From positions 1-32,758 of the forward strand of contig JABXII010000034.1 of NCBI GenBank assembly GCA_013373175.1: 32,758 nucleotides of DNA. Reading direction: 5' to 3'. Source of the DNA: Campylobacteraceae bacterium. Lineage in GTDB: Bacteria; Campylobacterota; Campylobacteria; Campylobacterales; Arcobacteraceae. Under the pieces are notes generated by a model. That model searched no databases. It had not been told where the DNA came from and saw nothing but the letters and a program-made list of their open reading frames with translations. Position numbers and translations under genes: made by a program. Positions within the stretch are counted from its first letter, which is position 1, and every line of letters starts with the position of its first letter. Below, in pieces: positions 1 through 8,057 of this stretch.

Positions 1-22
1 GTTCCTCTGAAATTGGACGGGA

Positions 23-51
23 ATTATAATAGATTTTTTTTGCTTTGTCAA
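23..51 (-). promoter_or_regulatory. Near-consensus sigma70 promoter reading out of the window
   Basis: On the minus strand a perfect -35 TTGACA (46-51) and a perfect -10 TATAAT (23-28) are separated by exactly 17 bases. The bases after the -10 are unusually GC-rich for this genome (TCCCGTCC). Its target lies to the left of position 1 and is not visible. A full-consensus promoter with a GC-rich discriminator is typical of stable RNA or other very highly expressed genes, so a tRNA or rRNA operon is a reasonable guess, but only a guess. Confidence 0.8.
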
Positions 52-67
52 GGGTTTCTTCTTAATT

Positions 68-98
68 GAAGCTTAAATTTGGAAAATTTATAGCTTTC
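68..98 (-). terminator. Weak hairpin after the pseudopilin gene
   Basis: An imperfect inverted repeat (GAAGCT-TAAATTT against AAATTTA-TAGCTTTC, with small bulges) starts 14 bases beyond the pseudopilin stop codon. On the minus strand it is not followed by a T-run, so it is a poor intrinsic terminator. It may only separate this operon from the strong promoter that follows. Confidence 0.3.
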
Positions 99-111
99 TT
101 GCTCTTTTCTA

Positions 112-729
112 CTATTTTTTACCTATAAATCCTGTATTTGGTTCTATTTTTATTCTTTTTTTATAACCTGTTTTATTTATAAGTTCAATATAACAACTAT
201 CTTTTATCTCAAAATCTTCACTTTTATTCTCATGTGTTGATAACTTACTATATACTTTTCCATCATTTCCAAAAGATATTTGACCAAGGCTTGATGTACT
301 ATTACAAGAGATATTTGTATTTACTACATCAAACTCTTTTGTTAGAAGTACATATTTACTTCTATTTTCATCATATTCACAAGTATTGCTAGAGTAAACT
401 CTTTTTTTTGTAAGTGGGTCTATTAAACTTTCATTCTCATTTGGATGACCTTTTTTATTTTCATCACTATATATTACATAGTATATTCCTTTATTGTTTG
501 AACAATTAAAAAATTTGAAAGTCCACCTTTTTCTAAACCATAAAGAATCTTTTTGGTCTTGTTTATTATCTATTAGTGCTTGATATCTAGTTTGTTTTAA
601 ATAAAGCTCTATTCTATTTGCAGCATCTGCAAGTTTATTTTCATTTGGTTTAAAATAAAAAGTAGTAGTAATTAAGGATAGAACAAAAAGGACAAGTATT
701 AATTCAAGAATTGAAAAACTATTTTTCAT
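112..729 (-). CDS. Type II/IV pseudopilin-like protein
   Basis: This 205-residue protein begins with a prepilin-type N-terminus. A short basic leader, MKNS, is followed by FSILELILVLFVLSLI, a hydrophobic helix with Glu at position +5 of the predicted mature protein. The usual Gly before the cleavage site is Ser here, so processing by prepilin peptidase is likely but not certain. The rest is soluble, and the C-terminus (KRIKIEPNTGFIG) is typical of minor pseudopilins. Four Cys residues lie in the soluble part (C76, C117, C142, C178), so disulfides are possible. Its start overlaps the end of the upstream membrane-protein gene by 11 bases, indicating co-translation. No secretin, ATPase or other pilus gene is in the window, so the machine it belongs to is unknown. 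Confidence 0.7.
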   Translation of the reverse strand: MKNSFSILELILVLFVLSLITTTFYFKPNENKLADAANRIELYLKQTRYQALIDNKQDQKDSLWFRKRWTFKFFNCSNNKGIYYVIYSDENKKGHPNENESLIDPLTKKRVYSSNTCEYDENRSKYVLLTKEFDVVNTNISCNSTSSLGQISFGNDGKVYSKLSTHENKSEDFEIKDSCYIELINKTGYKKRIKIEPNTGFIGKK

Positions 730-1924
730 TTTCTTTTATTATATATGTAGTATATAGAGTTTTATTAAAATAGCTTACATCAATTTTATAATCATAGAAG
801 AATTGTTCTTTTGTTGTAATATAATATTTGCTTCCTGATTCTATTCCATAAAATCTTAGTCTAAGTAATAGTTTCTCATCTTCAGAATTAATATAATTTA
901 TATTTTTCTTTTTTAATTCAATGGCAATATCTTCTATAAAATCATATTTATATGCAAAATGTTTTTTTGGTTCACTTACTAACAAGTATAAAGGTTTGTT
1001 AAATAGTGTTAGAAATACACTCAATAAAAGAATAACTAATGTTGCAATAGTTACATTGTAATGTTTCTTTCTAAATCTTGGTAGTCTAATTCTTATACTA
1101 TTAAAAAATAGTCTTATCATATAAGGTAAAAAGATTACTACAAAAGGAGCATAATCTTCAATATATATTCTTTGTCTAAAAGATAGTAGCAAAGAGAAGA
1201 ATAATGAAGTCATTGATACATACCAAGTAAGGGTTTTATTCTCTTTTATTCCTATTCTATATATTGAATAAAAAAAGTATATAAATAATAAAGGAGAAAA
1301 GATAGATGCATAAATAGCAAAAGTGTCCATCAAGAACCCTTTTGGTTTTCCTCCTGTGTCAAAACCATATATTCCCATAGATATTCCAAACAATACTAAG
1401 GAAACAATTAATAAATTCGTATCTCTTTTTTTAAGGGAATAAAAGAATAGTGCTAGAAAAAAGATTGCAAAAGAGTTATCTAAAAATAAAAATAATAGTA
1501 ATAGTATGTATGAGTGTTTACTACTTATTTTATATATGTATATATATAAAAGAGTAAAGAAAGTAACTATGATAGCACTATTAACAAGTATTGAAGCACT
1601 TAATAAGCCTGGTAAAATAGAAAATATAGCTAAATTTACATATCTATCAGACTCTTTTTTAAAAAAATCTTCTGTTAATTTATACATTAAAACAACAGAA
1701 AGTATATAAAAAAGTAAAAAAGGAAATCTCAAGCCAAAATCATTTTGGCCTAAAATAGCAGTTGAGGCATTTGTTATTATACTTAGTAATGAGTTATTAA
1801 TAAAAAAGTTTAATGCTTCTTTGTAAGAGATACTAAGGTCTAAGATATTGTAAACTAGTGCAGATAGAACTAGAAAGAAGAATAGTAAAAATGAGTATTT
1901 ATATGCACTAGTTATTGTTTTCAT
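719..1924 (-). CDS. Multi-pass membrane protein, glycosyltransferase family 39-like
   Basis: This 401-residue protein has roughly eight or nine hydrophobic segments in its first 315 residues and a soluble tail of about 85 residues. The early sequence GQNDFGLRFPFLLFYILS resembles the conserved helix start in ArnT/PMT-type (GT39, GT-C fold) transferases, which move sugars from polyprenyl-phosphate carriers to lipid or protein acceptors at the outer face of the inner membrane. The family's acidic catalytic loop is not clear: only YKEA after the first helix resembles it, so activity and donor are unassigned. Its ATG overlaps the trpG stop codon (ATGA) and its end overlaps the pseudopilin start, so the three genes form one operon. 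A membrane protein of other function cannot be excluded. Confidence 0.55.
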   Translation of the reverse strand: MKTITSAYKYSFLLFFFLVLSALVYNILDLSISYKEALNFFINNSLLSIITNASTAILGQNDFGLRFPFLLFYILSVVLMYKLTEDFFKKESDRYVNLAIFSILPGLLSASILVNSAIIVTFFTLLYIYIYKISSKHSYILLLLFLFLDNSFAIFFLALFFYSLKKRDTNLLIVSLVLFGISMGIYGFDTGGKPKGFLMDTFAIYASIFSPLLFIYFFYSIYRIGIKENKTLTWYVSMTSLFFSLLLSFRQRIYIEDYAPFVVIFLPYMIRLFFNSIRIRLPRFRKKHYNVTIATLVILLLSVFLTLFNKPLYLLVSEPKKHFAYKYDFIEDIAIELKKKNINYINSEDEKLLLRLRFYGIESGSKYYITTKEQFFYDYKIDVSYFNKTLYTTYIIKENEK

Positions 1925-2490
1925 ATCTTTAAGAAGTTATCTATTATCTTGTGTCCATGTTCACTCATAATTGATTCAGGGTGAAACTGAACTCCATAAA
2001 TATCTTTATCTTTAATCTCTAAAGACATAATTTCATTATCATCTGTACTATATGAAGTTGGAATTACCTCAGCTGGTAAGCTATCCTTTTCTACAGTTAA
2101 AGAGTGATATCTTGTTTGAGTAAACTCATTTGGCAATTCTTTAAAAATTTTAGTCTCTTTTTCTACTTTTATATTTGAAGTTTTCCCGTGCATCATATTT
2201 TCTGCTCTTATAACTTTTGCGCCAAAAACTTGTGCAATACTTTGATGCCCTAAACAGATGCCTAAGATTGGTTTTTTATTGGCAAAGTATTCTATTACTT
2301 CTAGACAAACACCTGCATCATCAGGAGTTGCTGGGCCTGGAGAGATTATAATTTTTTCTGGGTTTAATTTTTCTATCTCTTCTACACTTAATTCATCATT
2401 TCTAATTACTTTTAAATCTGCGCCCAATTCTAAGCAGTATTGAACAATATTGTATGTGAATGAATCGTAATTATCGATCATTAAAATCAT
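1921..2490 (-). CDS. trpG: Glutamine amidotransferase, anthranilate/aminodeoxychorismate synthase component II
   Basis: A class I glutamine amidotransferase of 189 residues, the normal length for TrpG/PabA. It hydrolyses glutamine and passes ammonia to a chorismate-binding partner (TrpE or PabB) for tryptophan or folate synthesis. Visible signatures are MIDNYDSFTYN at the N-terminus, the oxyanion-strand motif SPGPATPDDAG (50-60), the nucleophile motif GICLGHQ with Cys79, and the catalytic HPES with His170 and Glu172. A good ribosome site (AGGAG, 7 bases upstream) supports the start at 2490. No trpE or pabB is next to it, so TrpG and PabA cannot be told apart; one subunit may serve both pathways. 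It leads an operon with a membrane glycosyltransferase-like gene and a pseudopilin, an odd association. Confidence 0.9.
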   Translation of the reverse strand: MILMIDNYDSFTYNIVQYCLELGADLKVIRNDELSVEEIEKLNPEKIIISPGPATPDDAGVCLEVIEYFANKKPILGICLGHQSIAQVFGAKVIRAENMMHGKTSNIKVEKETKIFKELPNEFTQTRYHSLTVEKDSLPAEVIPTSYSTDDNEIMSLEIKDKDIYGVQFHPESIMSEHGHKIIDNFLKI

Positions 2491-2517
2491 TAATTTTCTC
2501 CTATTTTTAGAATATGT

Positions 2518-2523
2518 ATTATA
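2518..2523 (-). promoter_or_regulatory. -10 box for the trpG operon
   Basis: Minus-strand TATAAT, about 28 bases before the trpG start codon, with no good -35 box, as is common in Campylobacterota. Transcription would start near 2511 and give a short leader holding the AGGAG ribosome site. Confidence 0.55.
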
Positions 2524-2571
2524 GCAACAAGTTTATTAAATCCATATGGATTATATTTTAGATTATTTAGA

Positions 2572-2577
2572 TATACT
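2572..2577 (+). promoter_or_regulatory. -10 box for the sensor diguanylate cyclase; possible leaderless start
   Basis: TATACT ends 6 bases before the ATG at 2584, and no Shine-Dalgarno sequence lies in front of that ATG. If this is the functional -10, transcription would start at or next to the A of the start codon, giving a leaderless mRNA. Confidence 0.4.
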
Positions 2578-2583
2578 TTTTGC

Positions 2584-4866
2584 ATGAATATTTACAGAAT
2601 ATTTTTACTTATAACATTAATTTTTAACACTACTATTTTACAAGCAAAAGAGAATGACAAAGTTTCAATCCAATTAGATTGGCTACATCAATTTCAATTT
2701 GCAGGTTATTACATGGCAAAAGAAAAAGGTTATTTCCAAGAAGAAAACCTTGATGTAACAATAAAAGAGTTTGATTTTGGTGTAGATTTAGTAAATACAG
2801 TATTAAATTCCCAAGCTAACTATGCAGTTGGAAAATCATCTTTGATTATTGATAGATTAGAAGGTAAGAAAATAGTATTACTTGCAGCTATTTATCAAGA
2901 CTCTCCTATGGTTTTAATTTCACTTAACAAATCAAAAATTAAAAAAATTAAAGATTTGAAAAATAAAAAAATTATGTTAACTCCAGATGCAAGGTCAGCT
3001 GCTGCTATTAATTCAATGATGATATCTCAAGGTTTAAAACTAAAAGATATTGATTTTATGCAACACTCTTTTAATATTGATGATTTAATAAATGGAAAAA
3101 CTGATGCAATGGGTTGTTATTTATCAAATGAACCATATATTTTAAACTCAAGAAATATAGAGTTTACGATACACAATCCAAGTGAATATGGCTTTGACTT
3201 TTATGGTGGATTACTTTTTACTTCTCAAGAAGAATTAAAACAACATCCTGTAAGAGTAAGAAAAATGCATAGAGCAGTTTTAAAAGGTTGGAAATATGCC
3301 TTTGAAAATATAGAAGATACTGCAAAAATTATCTATGATAAATATAATACACAAAATAAAAGTTTAGAATCTTTAATTTATGAAGGAAAAGTTTTAGAAA
3401 AACTTGCTAAATTTGATGAAGGCAAGCTTGGTAATATTGATTATAAAAAAGTTGAAGAGATTAAAAGGTTATATCTTTTACTTGGATTGAGTAATAGTCC
3501 TGTCAATTTTAAACTTGAAGATATCATATATGATTCAAAGAAGATAAATCTAACTAAAGAAGAGAAAGAGTATATCAAGAATAATCAAATCAATCTTATT
3601 TCAAACTCTAATTACCCTCCTTTTACAATTGAAACACAAGGCAAGTTATCAGGAATAGAGATAGATTATTGGAACTTAATAAGAAAGAAACTTAATTTAA
3701 ACTCGGCCATTGAAGTTATTAATAACAATAAAGAAGCAAATAAAAAAATTCATGAAGGTAAAAATAGTTTAAAATATGCCTTTGGAACAGTTGATTATGA
3801 AAATGTAAACTCTCTTCATACTATTAGTATAGATAAAATAAAACTTGCTTTAACAACTTTAGTTGACAAACCATATACAATCTCAATCAAAGAGTTAGCC
3901 AATAAAAAAATTGCTGTTACAAAATATGCTACTTACTATAAAGATTTAAAAGATAAATATCCAAATATCAATTTTGTTGGAACTAAAAATATTAATGAGT
4001 CTTTTCAACTTTTACAAAATAATGAAGTTTACGGAATAATAGGAAAGCTTCCAACTTTATCTTATAACATTACAAAAATGACTATTTCAAATGCAAGAAT
4101 ATCTGCTATTTATAATGAAAAATATGAGATTAAACTTCATTTGAATAAAAGTAATGAGATTTTATTAAATATCTTTAATAAAGCTATTTCAACAATTACA
4201 GATGAAGAAAGAAAACTTATTCGAGATAAGTATAACTCTATTATCTATGAACCAGAAAAAGATTATACATGGATTTATACTATAACCTTATTTCTTTTTA
4301 TTGTTATTATTGTAATTGCAATAAACAATAGGAAACTTAATAAGGAAATCAAAAAAAGAAAAATTATAGAAGAAGAGTTAAATATAATTGCAAATATTGA
4401 TAGACTAACAAACTCTTACAATAGAAGAAAAATTGAGACAATATTAGAATTAGAGTTAAATAGAGAAAAAAGGTATAAAAGAGGTTTATCTTTAATCTTC
4501 TTTGATGTTGACAACTTTAAACTAATCAACGACCAATTAGGGCACTCTATAGGAGATGATGTTTTAGAGAAAATATCTTCTTTAGTTAATAATACAATAA
4601 GAAAAACAGACTCCTTTGGAAGATGGGGAGGCGAAGAGTTTATAATAGTCTTACCTGAAACAAATAAAGTACAAGCAAAAAATATAGCTTATTTATTAAA
4701 AGAAAAAATTGCAAACTTTGATTTTGAAATAGATAGAAATGTTACTTGTAGTTTTGGTGTTTCTCAATTTGAAGAATCTGATTGTGCAGACTCATTATTA
4801 ACAAGAGCTGACAATGCAATGTATGATGTAAAAAGAAATGGAAAGAATGAAGTTAAAGTAGTCTAG
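2584..4866 (+). CDS. Membrane sensor diguanylate cyclase with NMT1-type and SBP3-type binding domains
   Basis: This 760-residue protein has a signal peptide or N-terminal anchor (1-21), an NMT1/THI5-like solute-binding domain (about 26-310), a second periplasmic-binding-type domain of the SBP_bac_3 family (about 333-552), one transmembrane helix (about 562-582), a short linker helix and a C-terminal GGDEF domain (about 600-758). The active site is intact (GGEEF, 682-686), and an RxxD inhibitory site (RKTD, 673-676) sits five residues before it, so feedback control by c-di-GMP is likely. The predicted role is to sense periplasmic ligands and make c-di-GMP in the cytoplasm. The ligands are unknown: NMT1 domains bind pyrimidine-like, sulfonate or similar small molecules, and SBP3 domains often bind amino acids. 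The gene stands alone, and its stop codon lies in the loop of a terminator hairpin. Confidence 0.9.
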   Translation: MNIYRIFLLITLIFNTTILQAKENDKVSIQLDWLHQFQFAGYYMAKEKGYFQEENLDVTIKEFDFGVDLVNTVLNSQANYAVGKSSLIIDRLEGKKIVLLAAIYQDSPMVLISLNKSKIKKIKDLKNKKIMLTPDARSAAAINSMMISQGLKLKDIDFMQHSFNIDDLINGKTDAMGCYLSNEPYILNSRNIEFTIHNPSEYGFDFYGGLLFTSQEELKQHPVRVRKMHRAVLKGWKYAFENIEDTAKIIYDKYNTQNKSLESLIYEGKVLEKLAKFDEGKLGNIDYKKVEEIKRLYLLLGLSNSPVNFKLEDIIYDSKKINLTKEEKEYIKNNQINLISNSNYPPFTIETQGKLSGIEIDYWNLIRKKLNLNSAIEVINNNKEANKKIHEGKNSLKYAFGTVDYENVNSLHTISIDKIKLALTTLVDKPYTISIKELANKKIAVTKYATYYKDLKDKYPNINFVGTKNINESFQLLQNNEVYGIIGKLPTLSYNITKMTISNARISAIYNEKYEIKLHLNKSNEILLNIFNKAISTITDEERKLIRDKYNSIIYEPEKDYTWIYTITLFLFIVIIVIAINNRKLNKEIKKRKIIEEELNIIANIDRLTNSYNRRKIETILELELNREKRYKRGLSLIFFDVDNFKLINDQLGHSIGDDVLEKISSLVNNTIRKTDSFGRWGGEEFIIVLPETNKVQAKNIAYLLKEKIANFDFEIDRNVTCSFGVSQFEESDCADSLLTRADNAMYDVKRNGKNEVKVV

Positions 4867-4881
4867 CTACTTTAACTTTTT
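4851..4881 (+). terminator. Intrinsic terminator shared by convergent genes
   Basis: A perfect 11-bp stem (AGTTAAAGTAG at 4851-4861 with CTACTTTAACT at 4867-4877) has a 5-base loop that contains the stop codon of the diguanylate cyclase, and a T-run follows (4877-4881). The convergent UbiD gene ends at 4880, so the same hairpin could also act on the other strand, though its T-tail there is poor. Confidence 0.8.
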
Positions 4882-6694
4882 ATAATTGATATTTTTTAAT
4901 AAACTCATCTGAAATATCTAAAATACCTCTTTGTTTTAGACTATCAAGAACTTCTCTTGAACAATCAACATCATCAGGCCATCTTCTTTTAAAATTATCA
5001 AATTCATTTTTATTTGTACCATCTAAACAAATAGTATTATTTTCAATATATAAATCTCTATTTGAATCAATATTATTTACAACTCTCCATAATAACATAT
5101 ATGGGTTATTTACGTCATTTTGATTTTTTGCATCTACTATTATAAGGATTTTAATATTTTCATAAAGAGGTTTTAAACTTTCAAAAACTTCTTTTTGATT
5201 TCTTTTTTTATCTACTGTAATAACTGCCAATGGATTTTTTGTATTTGTAAAATACTGTTTTAAATCCTTTACCTCATCAGTTATTTCTTGCATTTTTGCT
5301 AACAGTTCATCATCTTTTAACAATGTGATTCCAAGCTCTGATACTTCTTCACCTGTACAATCAAGTCCTAATTTTCCACCTACTGCAAATTTTGGACTTG
5401 AGTGATCAAGTGCATCAACTACTCCTCTTGATACTAATAATTCATCAATATCAATTCTATTTAATATATATTCTGTAATTGCTTCGTGTTCTGTTAACTC
5501 TGGAGCATCTTCATTTACAAAAATAGCATGTTTTACAAAACTCATCTGCCCTACTCCCCAAAACGCATGCATCATCTGAGAAGCATGTCCTGGATATAGT
5601 GTTTTTATTTTTGCAATAATTAGGTTATGGAATACTCCATTTTCAGGCATATAATAATCAATTAAATCAGGAGCAGTTGTTTTAAGTAATGGTAAGAAAA
5701 TTCTCTCCGTTGCATGCCCCATATATTTATCTTCTAATGGTGGTTTTCCAACTACTGTTGCTAAATATGTAGGTTCTTTTTTATGCGTAATTGCAGTTAC
5801 TTCCATAAATGGATACTCTTCTTCTAAAGTATAATATCCTGTGTGGTCCCCAAATGGTCCTTCTATTCTCATCTTACTTGTATCCACGAAACCTTCTATT
5901 ATAAAGTCATTGTCCCTTGGAACATAAATATCATTTGTGATTGATTTAACAAGTTGTGCATTTTTATTTTTTACAAAACCATAAAGCATAAGTTCAAAAA
6001 TACCAATAGGAAGTGGTGCTTGTCCACACCAAATATACATAGGGTCACCTCCTACTCCGATTGAAACTGGCATTTTCTTTCCAGCTTTTTTATACTCATG
6101 GAAAAAGTGATTTGAGTCTTTATGAATTTGCCAGTGCATCCCTAAGGTATTATCATCATATACTTGAAGTCTATACATACCTAAGTTTTTCATTTCACCA
6201 TTTAATGATGTAGTATAAACTTGTCCCATAGTAATAAAAGGACCACCATCTTGTTCCCAAGTAGTTAATACTGGTAAATCTGAAAGCTTAGCTTCATTTC
6301 CAAGTTTAATTACTTCTTGACACTCACCTTTTCCTTTATTCTTTTTAGGAATAGTATTTTTAAGAGCAAATAGCTTTCCAAAAGTTGAAAGTTTTTCACT
6401 TAATGTTGTAGGTGGCTTCATTTTTAATAAAGACTCTATCTCACTTCCAATTTTATCACCATCACCAATAAAAAGTTTTACTGCTTTTTCATTACAAAAT
6501 ACATTCATTAAAACTGGAATATCAAATTTTTTATTGTTTTTTCTATCTACTACATTTGTAAATAATAGTGCCTTTGAGTCTTCTTTTTTTACTTCTACAT
6601 ATGCAATGTGAGGTATCTCTAAGTAAATATCCAACTCATCGTCCATGATTCTTAATAAATCATTCTTTTTTAAAATTTCAATAGCTTCTTTCAT
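4880..6694 (-). CDS. ubiD: UbiD-family prenylated-FMN decarboxylase, probably for menaquinone synthesis
   Basis: A 604-residue UbiD-family decarboxylase. These enzymes use prenylated FMN to remove an aromatic carboxylate. Conserved family segments are visible: GMYRLQVYD (172-180), MHWQIHKD (186-193) and EGPFGDHTGYY (278-288), the last carrying an acidic residue of the active site. The other genes here (Wolinella-type fumarate reductase, complex I) point to menaquinone respiration, and Campylobacterota make menaquinone by the futalosine route, so this is most likely the late decarboxylase (MqnL-type) rather than a ubiquinone enzyme. That assignment is inference. The length is normal for the long UbiD proteins of this phylum. 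A GAGG ribosome site lies just upstream of the start. It is transcribed divergently from the C-S lyase gene. Confidence 0.85.
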   Translation of the reverse strand: MKEAIEILKKNDLLRIMDDELDIYLEIPHIAYVEVKKEDSKALLFTNVVDRKNNKKFDIPVLMNVFCNEKAVKLFIGDGDKIGSEIESLLKMKPPTTLSEKLSTFGKLFALKNTIPKKNKGKGECQEVIKLGNEAKLSDLPVLTTWEQDGGPFITMGQVYTTSLNGEMKNLGMYRLQVYDDNTLGMHWQIHKDSNHFFHEYKKAGKKMPVSIGVGGDPMYIWCGQAPLPIGIFELMLYGFVKNKNAQLVKSITNDIYVPRDNDFIIEGFVDTSKMRIEGPFGDHTGYYTLEEEYPFMEVTAITHKKEPTYLATVVGKPPLEDKYMGHATERIFLPLLKTTAPDLIDYYMPENGVFHNLIIAKIKTLYPGHASQMMHAFWGVGQMSFVKHAIFVNEDAPELTEHEAITEYILNRIDIDELLVSRGVVDALDHSSPKFAVGGKLGLDCTGEEVSELGITLLKDDELLAKMQEITDEVKDLKQYFTNTKNPLAVITVDKKRNQKEVFESLKPLYENIKILIIVDAKNQNDVNNPYMLLWRVVNNIDSNRDLYIENNTICLDGTNKNEFDNFKRRWPDDVDCSREVLDSLKQRGILDISDEFIKKYQL

Positions 6695-6729
6695 TTTTCC
6701 CTCATAGTAAACTAATTGTTAGCATAAGT

Positions 6730-6735
6730 TTTATA
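6730..6735 (-). promoter_or_regulatory. Possible -10 box for the UbiD-family gene
   Basis: Minus-strand TATAAA (in GATATAAAAC), about 36 bases before the UbiD start codon, in the 84-base divergent intergenic gap. There is no convincing -35 box. Confidence 0.35.
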
Positions 6736-6778
6736 TCATTTTATCATTAAAAAATAGTTTATAGTAGAGGTAATGTAT

Positions 6779-7927
6779 ATGTTTGATGAAATAGTAAATA
6801 GAAAAGGAACATCTTGCGCAAAATATGATGCGCTTGAAACTTACTTTGGATATTCTGATTTACAACCACTTTGGGTAGCTGATATGGATTTTAAAACACC
6901 TGATGTAGTAAATGATGCAATAATAAAAAGAGCCCAACATGGGATATATGGATATACAAAACCTACAGATAAAACATTTAATCTTGTTAAAGAGTGGATG
7001 AAAAAAAGACACTCTTGGGAAATTGATACTTCATGGATATCTTTTTGCAATGGAGTAGTTCCAGCATATAGTGCTGCAATTGAAGCTTTTACTGAAGAAG
7101 ATGATGAAATTATTGTTCAAACACCAGTTTATTTTCCTCTATTTAACTCAATAAAAAACAATAATAGAAAAGTAGTTAGAAATTCACTAAAAGAAGATAA
7201 TGGTTACTATACTATGGACTTAGAAGATTTAAAAAATAAAATCACTTCTAAATCTAAAATATTAGTTTTATGTTCACCGCACAATCCAGTAGGTAGAGTT
7301 TGGAGCAAAGAAGAGCTTGAAGAACTAGGAAAAATTTGTATTGAAAATAATCTTTTAATAATAAGTGATGAAATCCATGCTGATATAGTATTTAAAAAAT
7401 TTACATCTATTGCATCAATATCAAAAGAGATTTCAAATATTACTTTAACTTTAAATTCTCCTGGAAAAACTTTTAATATTGCTGGTTTAAATTGCGCATA
7501 CGCAATTTGTGAAAATAAAGATATAAAAGAGAAATTTGACAAAGAAATTACAAAAAGAGAATTAGCCTCTGTAAATGTATTTGGATTTACAGCATTAGAA
7601 GCTGCATATGAATTTGGTGAAGATTGGCTAAATGAGTTAAAAAAATATCTAAAAAATAATATTATATTTGCTAAAGAATATTTAGCAAAAAGTAACTCAA
7701 AAGTACAATTTTTGGAGCCAGAAGCAACATATTTGTTATGGTTTAATTTCAAAAATACAAAGCTAAAACATAAAGAAATAAAAAATATGTTATTCGAAAA
7801 ATCGAAAATTGCACTTAATGATGGAAGAAGTTTTGGTACAGAAGGAGACTCGTATTTTAGGCTAAACTGTGCACTTCCAAAATCGCAACTTGAAGAGGGA
7901 CTGGGTAAAATAGTTACATATTTTTAA
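6779..7927 (+). CDS. MalY/PatB-type PLP-dependent C-S beta-lyase
   Basis: A fold-type I aminotransferase-like enzyme of the MalY/PatB group, which cleaves cystathionine or other cysteine-S-conjugates to a thiol, pyruvate and ammonia. Numbered from the upstream ATG at 6773, family marks are WVADMDF (34-40), the NPVGR loop (171-175), SDEIH with the PLP-binding Asp (198-202), the Schiff-base motif SPGKTFNIAG with Lys232, and FRLNCA near the C-terminus. Length (about 382 residues) is typical. I prefer the ATG at 6779 because GAGG (6767-6770) is 8 bases before it but only 2 bases before the ATG at 6773. It could supply homocysteine for methionine synthesis, or be a general C-S lyase; the substrate cannot be decided here. 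Confidence 0.85.
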   Translation: MFDEIVNRKGTSCAKYDALETYFGYSDLQPLWVADMDFKTPDVVNDAIIKRAQHGIYGYTKPTDKTFNLVKEWMKKRHSWEIDTSWISFCNGVVPAYSAAIEAFTEEDDEIIVQTPVYFPLFNSIKNNNRKVVRNSLKEDNGYYTMDLEDLKNKITSKSKILVLCSPHNPVGRVWSKEELEELGKICIENNLLIISDEIHADIVFKKFTSIASISKEISNITLTLNSPGKTFNIAGLNCAYAICENKDIKEKFDKEITKRELASVNVFGFTALEAAYEFGEDWLNELKKYLKNNIIFAKEYLAKSNSKVQFLEPEATYLLWFNFKNTKLKHKEIKNMLFEKSKIALNDGRSFGTEGDSYFRLNCALPKSQLEEGLGKIVTYF

Positions 7928-8020
7928 CCCTGTTTCCACCTTAGTATTACAAATCTTCTCACTGAATTCTAAACTTCTAAGAATTTTTAACATATGACCA
8001 AATAGTAACTTAATTTATTG

Positions 8021-8026
8021 TATAAT
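8021..8026 (+). promoter_or_regulatory. -10 box of the nuo operon promoter
   Basis: TATAAT lies 31 bases before the nuoA start codon, in the 130-base gap after the C-S lyase gene. No recognisable -35 box sits at 16-18 bases. The leader is short, and the ribosome site of nuoA is weak (GGGA). This is the only clear promoter I see ahead of the 14-gene operon. Confidence 0.6.
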
Positions 8027-8057
8027 TTAACAAACATTCTAATAAATGGGATAGATT

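Noticed and set aside
6760-6765. TATAGT as the -10 box of the C-S lyase gene
   Set aside because: It is only two bases from the GAGG ribosome site, so the message would start after that site; it would fit only a leaderless start at 6773. I could not choose between the two.
7207-7752. A 181-residue open reading frame on the minus strand
   Set aside because: It lies fully inside the C-S lyase gene on the other strand, has a low-complexity Ser/Phe-rich composition and no ribosome site; it is an antisense shadow of AT-rich coding DNA.
7965-7988. Hairpin AATTCT/AGAATT with T-run after the C-S lyase gene as a terminator
   Set aside because: The stem is only 6 A/T-rich pairs with a 9-base loop; too weak to call with confidence, although something must end that transcript before the nuo promoter.
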